A stretch of DNA of 64,000 nucleotides from Tachypleus tridentatus (GCF_004210375.1 NC_134834.1:158305290-158369289), one strand, 5' to 3'. Counted from the stretch's first letter, positions 11,673 through 23,527 are shown. Numbers and translations are program-made. Notes: generated from the letters alone by a model not told the origin.

Positions 11673-11945
11673 GGCCCGGCATAGCCAAGCGTGTTAAGGC
11701 GTTCGACTCGTAATCCGAGGGTCGCGGGTTTAAATCCCAGTCGTACCAAACATGCTCGCCCTATCAGCCGTAGGGGTGTCATCATGTGACGGTCAATCCA
11801 ACTATTCGTTGGCAAAAGAGTAGCCCAAGAGTTGGCGGTAGGTGGTGATGACTAACTGCCTTCCCTCTAGTCTTACACTGCTAAATTATGGACAGCTAGC
11901 ACAGATAGCCCTCGAGTAGCTTTGTGCGAAATTCAAAACAAACAT
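11673..11945 (+). repeat. SINE-T, full length
   Basis: A near-consensus copy of about 273 bp: GGCCCGGCATAGCCAAGCG start, CTCGTAA anticodon loop (CGT, threonine), diverged box B GGTTTAAATCC, full body and tail. The tRNA part forms roughly the first 75 bp. Confidence 0.92.
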
Positions 11946-13211
11946 TTATATATAAGCATTGATTTTAAATTTTTAGATAAAATACAGAATTTTTCAAAAT
12001 ATATAAGTGAGTGAATTTCAAGCTCTCGTCCAATTTTACTGTTGCATTTCTTGATATAACTATTCATTAATCAGTTAATGTTTGTAGATGCTGTTGAAAC
12101 ACATTAGGTAGTTGTGCCTTTTCTACTAGTTAGGCGTGTGTAACATTGGGTAGCAAGTAAGGTATCTCCGCACTCTTTTTCATCTTTCCTCAAGACTGAG
12201 CGATATCTCATTTATCAGGTTTGATACGTCGTTTGGTAGTTAATTAACTAGTCGGAGTTGGAAAGCGTAATATATGTTTTATTACCTCTTTAACATTCAA
12301 TTTTCTTTGAACAGAAGACATCCTGGAAACGGGGTAATTCATTAAAGGAAAAACGCACATTTAATGTTTGCTCTCGAATGAACAGAAATGCTGGAAGTAA
12401 AAACTTCTGTAACGACTGTACTTGGTTTAGTGATACTTTTTTCAGAAGAGTTTGTTGTTAAGGTAAAAAAAAACATTATTTGAAACTCACTTTTATGAAT
12501 TTGTTGTTACACCTGAACGATATTTTATGTACTCGGTGCAAAATCAGAATCTCAGTCGTCCATAGTTTTGAACTACTGACAGCCAGTCTCAACCAAAAAG
12601 CGAGACTAGCTGTAATTCTTATGATGCACACAGAAGGCTGAAAATGAAAAGTGGTAAATTACATCACGTTTCGAACCCGCGACTCAACACGTTGATCATT
12701 AGCCCACGCTTGGGCCTGTTTCAAAAGTTATCAGCCCTACGCTTCATTGTGAAAAGTTACCATGATAACAAACAGTAGTTCGGGCTTTTCAGGCTTGCAT
12801 TTTCGCGTACTTCACAGATTATAAACTAGATTGTTGGGAAGGCCAATTTTTCTTTTTAAAAACTACCAAGGTTACAACAATAGTTGATGTTATCAAGCTT
12901 GCCATTTTGTTTTAAAAGTTGTTAGGGTCGCACATAAATTAATTTTATTAAATCCAATACTATATTTATGGAGGCCATCTAAAAAATTGAAAATAATAGC
13001 AAGTATTAAGGATCATTTATTTCGTTTTAACTTCACGAAAATCAAAGATAAAAAATCTATAATTATTTTACTGTAAGTTTCTCCTCTAAAATATTTTATA
13101 AGAACCTGCTTTATAAACAAACAAATAAAACTATGGATTGGAAAATATATTTTCTCTGACTTCAAAAATAACTACTCTCTATAGTTTAACTAATTTGTTA
13201 CTCATGTTAAA
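11946..13211. other. Unrecognised spacer
   Basis: No protein match by eye. 12660-12720 on the minus strand has a GGGTTCGAAAC-like scrap that may be an old tRNA-type head. Confidence 0.4.
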
Positions 13212-13449
13212 AGTCCGGGATGGCCTGGTGGTTATGACCCGTAATCTGAGGGTCGCAAGTTTGAATCCCCGTCACACCAAACATGCTCGCCCTGTCAGCC
13301 ATGGGGGCGTTATAATGTGACGGTTAATCCCACTATTTTTTACTAAAAAAGTAGCCCAAGCGTTGCGTGGTGATAAACTGTTGCCTTTTCTCTAGTCTTA
13401 CACTGCTAAATTAGGAGCAGATAGCCCTCGTGTAACATAATACAACAAA
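13212..13449 (+). repeat. SINE-T copy
   Basis: Complete but diverged, with a short deletion in the anticodon stem region (ATGACCCGTAATC) and in the GGACGGCTAG block. Confidence 0.85.
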
Positions 13450-13522
13450 CAATACTCATGTTAGCAAATTTTTGTCTCAACCTGAACATATCCTAAAATA
13501 AACAAACCTGTAAGCTATTAAC

Positions 13523-13806
13523 TGGTCCGGCATGGCCAAGCCTGTTAAGGCGTTTGACTCGTAATCTGAGGGTCGCGGGTTCGAATCCCGGTCGCACCAA
13601 ACATGTTCGCCCTTTCAGTCGTGGGGGCGATACAAGTGACGGTAAATCCCACTATTCGTTGGTAAAAAAGTAGCCCAAGAGTTGGCGGTGAGTGGTGATG
13701 ACTAGCTGTCTTCCCTCTAGTCTTACACTGCTAAATTAGGGACGGTTAGCGCAGATAGCCCTGGAATAGCTTTGCGCGAAATTCAAAAAACAAACAAAAC
13801 AAGCAA
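13523..13806 (+). repeat. SINE-T, full length
   Basis: Intact box A and box B (GGTTCGAATCC), and a tail ending in AAACAAAAC. Confidence 0.92.
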
Positions 13807-14529
13807 ACTATTACGTATAATTATCAACTTGGACATATCCTAATAAGAACTATAACCTTTTACGTGGGATTATTCATGATTAACACCGTACTTTGGTTCT
13901 ATCTAGAAATCTATAAAATGTGGATATGGTACTGGTTTGAGGTAAAAGGGATTGATTGGTGAAGCCATAATGAGAGCAATGATATAGGAGAATGTTCTTT
14001 CAGAAAAGTTTTGTAATTTTCACTAAAAATTATACCTTTTCATGATACCTAAGGCTATTTTTACATCTTTTAAATATGTGTTATAAAGATGTGGTTACAA
14101 TGTAGCGGTACAATCACATCCGTTCCACCAACAAGCATGTTATAGGGACGGGTATTATTATCATATTACCTGCATCATGATGAATGCATCTTAATTTAAG
14201 TTACCCTTCATTCAGTTTTAACGTTATTTCCAAGCTTTTCGGTTCTTTACCTGAATGTGTATTTTTTGTACCTTGTTGCTAAATTTTAGACAAATGAAAA
14301 AACAACGCAAGAATGACTCGACTCTGTGTTTGTAACTCAAGCAAATCACAACGCATGTTTTAAAACACGTAATATTTTATTAAAAAAATTAGAAACTTTA
14401 TCAGAGATTTTTTCTACTTTGTGACTGTTACTCTCGAATCTTAGACTTAACAGTTTGTGTCGTAACGAGCAAAATGAAATAACCTTTAACACGTTATTGG
14501 TATTATAATTTTGCGTAAACAATTCTATT
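13807..14529. other. AT-rich spacer
   Basis: Nothing recognised here or in 14646-15782, apart from a short CA-rich stretch near 15603. Confidence 0.5.
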
Positions 14530-14645
14530 TGTTTATTATTAAGCACAAAGATACACAAGGGGCTATCTGTGCTGTGTCTAACATGGTATTTTTAATTCGG
14601 TTTTTAGCGTTAAAAGTTTTCAGACTTACCGCTGAAACACCACTG
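14530..14645 (-). repeat. SINE-V copy
   Basis: Reverse orientation, from the AGCACAAAGATACACAA tail to the box A region. Confidence 0.65.
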
Positions 14646-15782
14646 TATTAAGTTAAATTTCTATTAAACGGCTTAGTTACTTTAAGATAGATGAACTGCA
14701 CTTAATATGAATAATGTTTTAGAATACTTGCTGCCTTTGGACATACATTCACTGCTGCTGAACGTATTCATTGCGTTGATGGTCATATCTATAATTTATA
14801 CAGTACAATACAAATTTCTACTAAGGACAGTTCGACCAACTTTAGATCACACATCTTGACAAACCTTTCATAGCTATCTTGTGTACAAAATGGCGACTAC
14901 AAAGCCCGAGTTTAAGCAGATCAAAAAACAAAAGTCCATTACAGCACTGTTGAGGAACTATGTTGTCCAATGAGAATGTTGTAATTCCCGTTTCCTGGGT
15001 CATATTTCTCTTGAAAATACACATTAATTTAAGGATGTGTCTGGTAGCTTTCTGGTTTTCCGTTCCTTTTTTATTATCTCGTTAAAAACATCAAAAAATA
15101 TTCCCAGCTTTATTGCAATGTGTATTTTTTGTTTGTTGCTCATAACTCCTTTGTTTGTTTGTTGTTTTTTATGGAGGGCCCTCTTTCGTAACCGTAGCAT
15201 TCGTTGTTTGTTGCTACCCTAAACACTCTTCTATTGAATTTTCCATCCCATGGAGATAACTTAAGGCTTACCAATGACGACATTGTGCCGTTGGACAATT
15301 GAACATTCGATGCGAACTAAATGTGCAGGCTCGCATCTACAGTAACAGATATAAAATAATATTTTATGTGTGTATTATACTGCTTAAACATTGGCGTGTG
15401 TTGTTGTTTATCAAATTCAATAGATTTGAGCATGCAAACTATTATTTTATATTATTTTTTTATATTTTATAGTTAATAAAAAAAATCTTCTAAAACTCAT
15501 TTTCTTTAAACACTCAGTACAAAAGTATAAAACGACTCCTATTGGAAAGTGTCGTTTGATTATATCCGAAGCATTACCGCCGATGTGGCTCTGCTATAAG
15601 AAAACACACAAACACACACACATATTTGAAGCCAAGTAATAAATCTGTATTTCACGTGATACATGGGAGTAACTGGAAGCTTTCGTTGTTTGTACCTAAG
15701 TTCAAGAACTGTATCTTTCAGTCCTACATGCTCGGTAAAAGCAATACAAAATAAATGATTTAATCACGCCACCTAGAGTTTT

Positions 15783-15899
15783 GTTTTATTCGTAATTAAG
15801 TACAAGGCTACACAATGAACTATCTGTGTTCTGCCCACCACGGGTATCGAGACCTGGTTTCTAGCGTTGTAAGCCGAAAGACTGCTACTGAGGGGTGTT
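15783..15899 (-). repeat. SINE-V copy
   Basis: Reverse orientation. CCCACCACGGGTATCGAGAC is close to the family consensus. Confidence 0.7.
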
Positions 15900-15967
15900 A
15901 CCTTTAGAATAAGAATGTTACATTATTATATCATATAAACATTTTTACAGATGTGTATTTAACCATG

Positions 15968-16095
15968 TTTTGGAATTTCGCACAAAGCTACTCGAGGGCT
16001 ATCTGTGCTAGCCGTCCCTAATTTAGCAGTATAAGACTAGAGGGAAGGCAGCTAGTCATCACCACCCATCGCCAACTCTTGGGCTACTCTTTTAC
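15968..16095 (-). repeat. SINE-T 3' half
   Basis: Ends at GGGCTACTCTTTTAC, with no tRNA head. The same break point as the copy at 6225. Confidence 0.82.
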
Positions 16096-16814
16096 AGTAT
16101 TTAACCAAACCTATATAGTTATTATATTTTCAGAAAAAAAAATGAATCGTTGAAAAATCATTTTATTCATAGTCTTCTGTTGTGTTTGTGGAAATCCTAG
16201 TTTTAATTTAATTGTTTTGATTCTACATAACACAAAAATAAAATATTATACTGTTCATTCAGCAAAGAAGCATTGTGAAAATGTGTTAGGAACCTAGTTA
16301 TTTTTATTAAACTTCACAATGAAACTTTTACCTCATTATTTGAACATTTTAAATTTAAATATTCACAAAATTCCCGATCTCGCACGATTGTTATTATTAG
16401 TTTAAATAAATTTACAGATTTGAAAAAAAATATATTAAAATGAAGAGCATTAATTATAAGTAACCTAAAACTTTCATTGCAAATTTTCTAAACTTTACAG
16501 CGTTTTGTGTTTTAATCCCCAAGAATCTGTAACACTCATAAAATCAATAAAAAAACTATCTTTGGATAATTTGTTCGACTTTATTTTAGCTCGCTAAAGT
16601 GTTCCAATCAGATATAAAGATGACTAAAAGTGAAGATAGAGGAAACATTTTTACAATAAATGTGATCCTTCTGTTTGTTTTCAAACCTATGGCATTCTAA
16701 ACTATTCTTATATTTATGTGTCAAATGCTTATTTATCTTCAGTTAAAAATAAAACTACTGGTTATTCCCCACCGCTTCTTTATAGTTTAATACAGTAATA
16801 AAAAAATTCATCTC
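16096..16814. other. AT-rich spacer
   Basis: Nothing recognised. Confidence 0.5.
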
Positions 16815-16915
16815 TCTACGGCTTAGCAGTATAACGCTAAAAAAAATCAAGTTTTGGTACTCGCATGGGCAGAGCATATATAGCCCGCTGCTTTAATTTG
16901 TGCTTAACAACGAAA
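16815..16915 (+). repeat. SINE-V fragment
   Basis: Diverged, with GCATGGGCAGAGCAT and a TTTGTGCTTAACAAC tail. Confidence 0.6.
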
Positions 16916-17194
16916 ACATTAATTCTTCACAGCTTGCTACATGGAGTTATGAACTTATAAGTTCGACTTACGTTTCGGAGTTTTCAAATCGTTTTTCGTT
17001 TTGGGATTTAATAGAAAGAAGTAGAGCATGTTTATAAAACGTGATACAAATACGTAATGCGAAATTGAGTTAACATGCAAAGTAAGAAAAATATACTAAG
17101 CCTTACAAAAGTTCTAAAGACAGAGTATGGCTATAACGTATAAAAAAATCCCCAAATCAATAGATTTACATAGACTTAATGAAAGAGAAAAAAT

Positions 17195-17345
17195 AATTTT
17201 TCTCCCATAAAGCTACTCGAAGGCTATCGCTAATATAGTGATAGACTAAAGATAAGGCAGCTGGTTAACACCGACAAACGCCAACTCTTCAGCAACGAAT
17301 ATTGGGACCGACTACCACATTATAATGTCTCAACCGCTGAATGGT
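17195..17345 (-). repeat. SINE-T degenerate 3' part
   Basis: An old copy directly abutting a younger full-length one on the same strand. Confidence 0.65.
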
Positions 17346-17618
17346 TTGGTTTATTTCTGAATTTCGCGTAGAGATACATGAGGGCTATCTACGTTCGTCT
17401 CTAATTTAGTAGTGTAAGACTAGAAGGAAGGCAGCTAGTCATCATCACCCACCGCCAACTCTTGGGCTACTCTTTTACCAACGAATAGCGGGATTGATTG
17501 TCATATAATAATGCCTCCATGGCTGGAAAAGCGATCATATTTGGTGTGACGGGGATTCGAATCCGCGACACTTGGATTACGATTAGAGTACCTTAACCAC
17601 CTGGCCATGCCGGGCCGC
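17346..17618 (-). repeat. SINE-T, full length
   Basis: Reverse orientation. The head ends CCATGCCGGGCC. Confidence 0.9.
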
Positions 17619-17920
17619 CATCTGAATGGACAAGTATGTTCAATGTTAACTTTTGATCTTCTTTTCCAGAAGGCCATTTAGTCCCGTTCTGTTAAAGTTG
17701 GCTACAGTTATTTTTGTGTAATTCTGTATTAACCTACGGAGTGTAACACCCCTAGTCTACTTTTACACACATTTTCTGAAGTGTCTATACATATAATTGC
17801 TTGTGGACCCATGACTATATTGGTTACAGAAACCCTAGCAACATATCAAACACACAAAACTAATATATAAAAAATCAATATTCCAATCAATCACACTAAT
17901 TGCTGGTGAGGTCTCATGTG

Positions 17921-18050
17921 CCTCCTGCCCCCCATAGACACAACGGTATATCTATGGACTGACAACGCTAAAAACCGAGTTTCGATACCCATGATGGGCA
18001 AAGCACAGACAGCCCATTGTGTAGCTTTGTGCTTAACTTTAAACAAACAT
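17921..18050 (+). repeat. SINE-V copy
   Basis: First of two head-to-tail copies. Ends GTGCTTAACTTTAAACAAAC. Confidence 0.7.
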
Positions 18051-18170
18051 ATGGCTCCAGTGTCACAGCGACAAGTCTGCGAATTTACACTAATAGAAAA
18101 CGCGTTCAATACCCATGTTTGGCAAAACACACAAAGCTCTTTGTGTAATTTTGTGCCTTACAAGAAACAG
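18051..18170 (+). repeat. SINE-V copy
   Basis: Second, more diverged tandem copy joined at the AAACAAAC tail of the first. Confidence 0.6.
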
Positions 18171-18284
18171 CAACAAAGACGTCGCATACATATTTTATAC
18201 ACAAAGCGAAAACCTACATTCAGCATTGTGATCACGTATTTACATTAAGAGCTGTCACGATAGTTGGATATGATGGTAATATAA

Positions 18285-18560
18285 AGGTTTGTTTTGTTTG
18301 TTTTAGAATTTCGCGCAAAGCTACATGAAGGATATTTGCGCTAGTCGTCCCTAATTTAGCAGTGTAGGACAAGAGGGAAGGCAGCTAGTCATCACCACCC
18401 ATCGCCAACTCTTGGGCTACTCTTTTACCAACGAATAGTGAGATTAATCGAACATTATAACGCCCCCACGGCTGAAAGGACGAGCATGTTTGGTGCGACC
18501 GGGATTCGAATCCGCGACCATCAGATTACGAGTCGAACGCCTTACCCTACCTGGCCTACG
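18285..18560 (-). repeat. SINE-T, full length
   Basis: Reverse orientation, with a 5' TTTGTTTTGTTTGTTTT tail and intact GGATTCGAATCC. Confidence 0.9.
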
Positions 18561-19813
18561 TAATATAAGGGTTCCACTGCTAATGAATGATGTAAAGTGA
18601 AACTGATAATTTGAAAGTTAATAAAACACTACTGTGAATGTAACAATTAGGAGATCGTATCGATGACTCCCAGTTATGGACAAACTAGACACTATCTTGC
18701 AAATTATATTCATATACGAAACAACATATAAAATTAAGCATCTCGAACAACGTAAATGCGTTAAATAAGAAATTATACAATATATCATTCTGGTTTTTCC
18801 TTTTTCTTTTCTTTTTTTGTAAGGGACGCGTGTGTGTTCAAATTTCATTCATATAAAAATGTAGTTGAAATTATTGACTGGTAGAAAACGCTGGTAGGCT
18901 TCAGTAAGAAAACGTAGCAACAACGACGCCCATATATAAAGACTATATAAGATAAAACAAATGTAAAAGTCTTATTTTTTTAAATAATACACATCCTAAA
19001 TATCATCATTGTGATTGTTCAAGAATTTTGTAAACGCAAAATGATTAGTAGTGTCATCTATTGAGCATTTGCTTAATTAGTATGTTATGAGTAAATCAAA
19101 AATTATAATCGTAGACATACTAAGCACAGTAATGAATTGAACACAGTTTCTCTATATATATATCGGGTTTTTCGAAACGAAAATAGAGAAATTATTATAT
19201 CTTTATCTTTTTGATGTTCTTTTATATAAAACACCAGTAAGATTCTCTTGTGGATACAAATAACAAAACACTGAACTACCCGCCCATTCTCTATTTTCTC
19301 TCCTTTATTAATTATTTCAACCGGTTTCACTTCAAAGGTCATTCTTCAAGATATAATTTTGCTGAGAATCTACAACACAACGTACAAATACAGCTTTGCA
19401 ACTGGATATACATATTATAAGTGAAATACCTTTATTTTCCAAATGGTACACACATTGAACTGTACTTCATGTAAAATTAGGTTATATTAAAACTATAAAG
19501 AAATTTGTTGTGCAATTCTAAAAATGTAACATACCTCTCAGAATGTACAACTCGTTCTGAGTTTTACATTAGTTAAAGAGAAAGTTTAAAATTAAGGATG
19601 ACTTTTGTATATATTTCATGTTAGATGTCCCTAAACAAACACACTGTACACCGGCAAACATTTTGATTAATGTATTTTGAGAAAATGTAAAAGTTCTGAA
19701 GGACCATATTTATATGTTTTATCTTTCTGGGTGGGAAGGTAATTTGAAACATAAAAGACTATTTTTCGAAAATTATTTTATAAATTTTTGGCGACATTTG
19801 AAATCGATTGTTG
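18561..19813. other. AT-rich spacer
   Basis: Nothing recognised. It leads directly into the 167-bp palindrome. Confidence 0.5.
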
Positions 19814-19980
19814 TAAGTAAATTAAAAAGGCACATAAATAGATATCTTTCGTCAATGTACTTTCCTATTCAAATTAAAATTTTATTATAATTATACAAAT
19901 GCAATTTTATTTATCATATAATTTGAATAGGAAAGTATATGACGAAAGATATCTATTTATGTGCCTTTTTAATTTACTTA
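19814..19980. repeat. 167-bp near-perfect palindrome
   Basis: Arms 19814-19875 and 19920-19980 differ only around GTCAATGTAC versus GTCATATAC. The loop is 44 nt. The ends read TAAGTAAATT and AATTTACTTA, allowing a TA target duplication. It could be a small MITE or a recent template-switch product; a small-RNA precursor is also possible. Confidence 0.9.
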
Positions 19981-20104
19981 TTTTATACACGGAATGTATT
20001 ACACGTTTGTATATTTGAAATATATACGTATTTAATTAAGATTATTTATGTTTAATAGAAAACCTGTATTTGTATAGTTTTATTATAGATTTTTAGTGAA
20101 ACTA

Positions 20105-20150
20105 CATCCTGATGAGTGATTTTTGAAGTCACGAAACTGTTGAATAAATT
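20105..20150 (+). ncRNA. Hammerhead-ribozyme-like motif
   Basis: CTGATGA at 20109-20115, stem II GTGA (20116-20119) with TCAC (20129-20132), and GAAA at 20133-20136, followed by CTGTTG. Core and stem II are exact. Stem I is weak (TC with GA, then a mismatch) and stem III would be only one or two pairs. Confidence 0.5.
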
Positions 20151-20187
20151 AATTAAAGAAAGAAAAGACACAATAGTCTGATAATCT

Positions 20188-20261
20188 TGTTTTTGTTATA
20201 TATATATATGTATGTATGTATGTTGTTTATGTACGTTAGTTCACATATATATATATATTCA
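20188..20261. repeat. TA and TATG simple repeats
   Basis: Two (TA)n runs flank a GTATGTATGTATG stretch, ending where a SINE-T begins. Confidence 0.8.
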
Positions 20262-20527
20262 TTTGTTTTCTGAATTTAGCTCAAAGCTACACGAGGGCCA
20301 TCTGCGCTAGCCGTCCCTAATTTAGTAGGGTAAGACTAGAGGGAAGGCAGCTAGTCATCACCACCCACCGCCAACTCTTGAGCTACTCTTTTACCAACGA
20401 ATAGTGGAATTGATGGTAACATTATAAGGATCAAACGGCTGAAAGGGTGAGCATGTTTGGTGCGACGGGGATTCAAACCTGAGACCCTCAAATTACGAGT
20501 CGAACGCCTCAACCCACCTGACCATAT
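20262..20527 (-). repeat. SINE-T, full length
   Basis: Reverse orientation. Box B is GGGATTCAAACC. Confidence 0.88.
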
Positions 20528-21404
20528 ATTTTATTTAAACTGTAATTAAATTGAATACTTCATGATAGTCAAAAACCTACTACTTAAGCTTCATGTGTTT
20601 GCTATTTTGTTTTATTGTATAGAGAACTATAAACTACAAAGATTTTAAACAATGTTTGAGGAATCTTTCACGATCGGCTAATAACTGATATTTCCAATAA
20701 TAATGTAATTATATTATGCAATTTTGATACTTGTCCACACTTGGCTAAAACTAGTGTGTTTTGTTGTTGTTGTTGTTTTTCACTCTCTCAGTTAATTTTT
20801 GTTTCTTTATTGTTGTTTCTTGAGCGTATTTGTGAATCCAAGTCACTTAATATACTGGCCCAAGCGTCTAAGCAATTCCGGATTATCAATTATCTTATTA
20901 ACAACTGCCAACTGCACTCCTTAGATCGTATTATTATATCAACACTTCATGTTCGAAGTTCCTAAGTCATAATTCTTTGTGAACAAAATATTTTCCGCTC
21001 AGCTAATACAAAAAAAACAACAAAAAACACCTAATCTCAGGTTTCCTAGCGTAATCTCGAGTTTCCTACTTTGTTTTAATTCTTCCGAATAATAAAACAG
21101 ATGTCCTGTAAATAAATGAAACTGCCAAAAACATATGCGCCATATCGAACTTTAAACCTAAGTAATTAAAAAGCATATTTTTTCTAACATCTACGGAAAA
21201 TATTTGATAAATGGGGTAAAAAAAACATTTCAGGGTGTCCATGGACTAAACAAAATGTTTGAGAACACCTGTTCTAAAATATTGAATTTCTTCTCCTTTT
21301 TTTTCTTTTTCAGGCGTTATTCAAAAATTTACTGGTGCTCTACTTTTGGTAGGTAATGTAGTTGAAATCTAAAGAAAGAAGAGCTTTAAGTATCTGAAGG
21401 AAAG
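20528..21404. other. AT-rich spacer with a (TTG)n run
   Basis: A TTGTTGTTGTTG run near 20760 lies inside a low-complexity 74-codon frame that I do not accept as a gene. Confidence 0.5.
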
Positions 21405-21612
21405 TGGCTCGGCATGGCCAAGTGTGTTAAGGCGTGCGACTCGTAATCATAGCATGCTCTCCCTTTCAGCCGTGGGGGCGTTATAATGTGACGCTAAATC
21501 TCACTATTCGTTGGTAAAAGAGTAGCCCAAGAGTTGGTGGTGGGTGGTGATGACTAGCTGCCTTCTCTCTAGCCTTACACTGCTAAATTAGAGACGGCTA
21601 GCACAGATAGCC
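21405..21612 (+). repeat. SINE-T copy, head deleted internally, tail lost
   Basis: Jumps from CTCGTAATC to the AGCATGCTC body, skipping box B. Ends at CACAGATAGCCC and runs straight into an opposite copy. Confidence 0.82.
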
Positions 21613-21715
21613 CATTATAACGCCCCCAAGGCTAAAAGGGCGAGCATGTTTAGTGCGCCGGGGATTCGAACCCGCGATCCTCAGATTACGAGTCGAAAGC
21701 CCTAATCTGGACACA
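21613..21715 (-). repeat. SINE-T head fragment, inverted
   Basis: 5' part of a second copy (ATTATAACGCCCCC to CGAGTCGAAAGCC). It forms an inverted junction with 21405-21612. Confidence 0.8.
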
Positions 21716-22489
21716 GCAGCTACGCCATTACAGTTTCTGTAACGGATTTACTGTTACACATTTATTTTAATACATAAGTTCGTTTCAGTTTGATACATGT
21801 GACATATATTGTTAGATGCGTATTGTGCAAGTCTCGCTTATTCTCTAAATTTGTAGAAGATTCCCGAGAGCAAGAATCAACTATATATGTTCTGCTAAAA
21901 TACTAGCGTGTCTTCGAATATCGTTGAATGTCCAAAAAATCTCGCCTAATTGGTATAAAAGTAATTGAATACTGTTTGGTCGCTACAGTCAGTATACTGT
22001 AAGCCTCGGAAGCTATAACTGTGATAAACGATTATTAATTGTAAAACTACAGAAGGGGTGTTTATAGATTTCGAAAATTACAACCCATTTATCTTCAATG
22101 AACTAACTTCGGTCATCCGTATTTCTACAAGGACATTAAATACCTTCGTCGGTAAAAGTCAGCTTGTAAGCAGTGTCAGGCCAGCCATGAATAAAAATCT
22201 AACTAGCTCAAGCGAGGTGCAACGATATCAAATCAGATTTAATTTGCTCGTCGTGGACCTAGACTGCCGATAAAATATTCAGTTTTTTGACCAGATAGAA
22301 GACTCAGTATAGTTTATAAGTTCGTAGAACTCTTGTATATAAACCACTATTTTTAATAACTATTTGTAATAACTGTTATTATAAACTGTATTGTTGTTTA
22401 TGTATTAAAATATATCTGTGTTAAGAAAGAACATTTTGATTGTCAATCTTGTTGATAAATATCATAAATTCAATACATATTGACATTTA
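21716..22489. other. Unrecognised segment, possibly LTR-like
   Basis: Contains GGTATAAAAG (21952), a 71-codon open frame at 22058, and polyadenylation-like motifs after 22380. No inverted TG/CA ends or partner copy are visible, so its nature is open. Confidence 0.3.
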
Positions 22490-22800
22490 ATTAATACTAA
22501 ATAAAGAAACAAACATAAACAAAGGCAAAATTAAGAAGCCTTACTTATAAAACAACTCAAGCCCAAAATAAACCAATACAAAGGAACACCTTTATACCTA
22601 TATTAATAAATATAACCAAACATTTAAGCACGCCCTCTACATTCCTACACTCAGTTACACAACCCCCTTCAAACATGTGGTCAGCTATCGGCCAGTTATC
22701 TCTTTCTTTCTTTATGAACCTGACGATGACCGAGAAGGTCGAAACGTTGTTCGCTCCTCTACATAGTGTTTTTTCTATCCATACCAGCCGTTTTTACATA
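22490..22800 (+). mobile_element. Penelope-like element 3' fragment
   Basis: Holds only the last codons of the GIY-YIG ORF (TNINKGKIK, one frameshift, then [20 protein letters not shown] and stop), followed by the terminal region and a hammerhead-like motif ending near CCATACCAGCCG. Confidence 0.8.
22715..22753 (+). ncRNA. Hammerhead-ribozyme-like motif with intact core
   Basis: Order: stem I GAAC (22716-22719); core CTGACGA (22720-22726); one extra T; stem II GACC-loop GAGAA-GGTC (22728-22740); core GAAA (22741-22744); palindromic AACGTT; then GTTC (22749-22752) closing stem I. Very short stem III hammerheads are established in Penelope-like elements. The extra T between A9 and stem II departs from the textbook core. 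Confidence 0.6.
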
Positions 22801-23218
22801 TATAATTAACATTTAATTAACTTCTAAGTTAAACTAAAAATTTCCGGCTATTTGAAGTCTTAATACGTCGTGTACGTAACACAATAAGTTGGACACTCGT
22901 CTGAGATAAATCGTAATACATGACAATTTGCATTGAAACAAACAACCATTTTTTTGTCGGTGGCACTGATATGTCAATGCTTGTGAATACTTCTTCTACT
23001 AAACATCTATCTCAGAATCGGGCAAAAACATTCATTAAGAGATAAGAAACTTCATAGTTATGATTCAAGCGTGCACTGTATAAACAAGAAACATAGTAAT
23101 TGGATAGTTTATCTTTTTTAAATCAATGTAGTAGTTTTATTATCGTAGCAAATTACCTTATCCAAGAGGTACCTATCATCTCAGTAAAGTATCGTGCTCT
23201 TCGAAACGGTGCGTTCTG

Positions 23219-23467
23219 CGGCGCTCCTCAGTGGCGTGGCGGTAAGCCTGAATACGTCTGACACCAAAACCTGGTGCACCCTAGTAGCATAGCGTTATTT
23301 CTGCGTACTCACACTGCTAAAAACCGGGTTTAGATACCCTCGATGGGCAGAAAAGCTTTGTGCTTAATTCCAAAAATAAACAAACACCGAAAACTGGGTT
23401 TCGAGACTCGTGCTGAGTATAGTAGCGCTGATAACCCATTGTGTAACTTTGTGCAAAAAATAAACAT
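23219..23467 (+). repeat. SINE-V cluster
   Basis: At least two nested or tandem partial copies: a head at 23219, another at about 23280-23385, and a third tail-bearing piece to 23467. Confidence 0.6.
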
Positions 23468-23527
23468 TTTGTTGTAGTTATAACACTAGGTAATGACTGA
23501 AGAATCACGAGTTATACTGAAATCAGT

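Noticed and set aside
11673-11750. tRNA-Thr(CGT)-like sequences at many loci
   Set aside because: Each is followed by the same SINE body and tail, and acceptor stems do not pair properly. They are SINE heads, not tRNA genes.
17916-18248. 110-codon plus-strand frame
   Set aside because: It runs through two tandem SINE-V copies. Repeat-derived, not a gene.
22058-22273. 71-codon frame after a TATA-like box
   Set aside because: No recognisable domain and no second supporting signal. Noted only as a possible LTR-like region.
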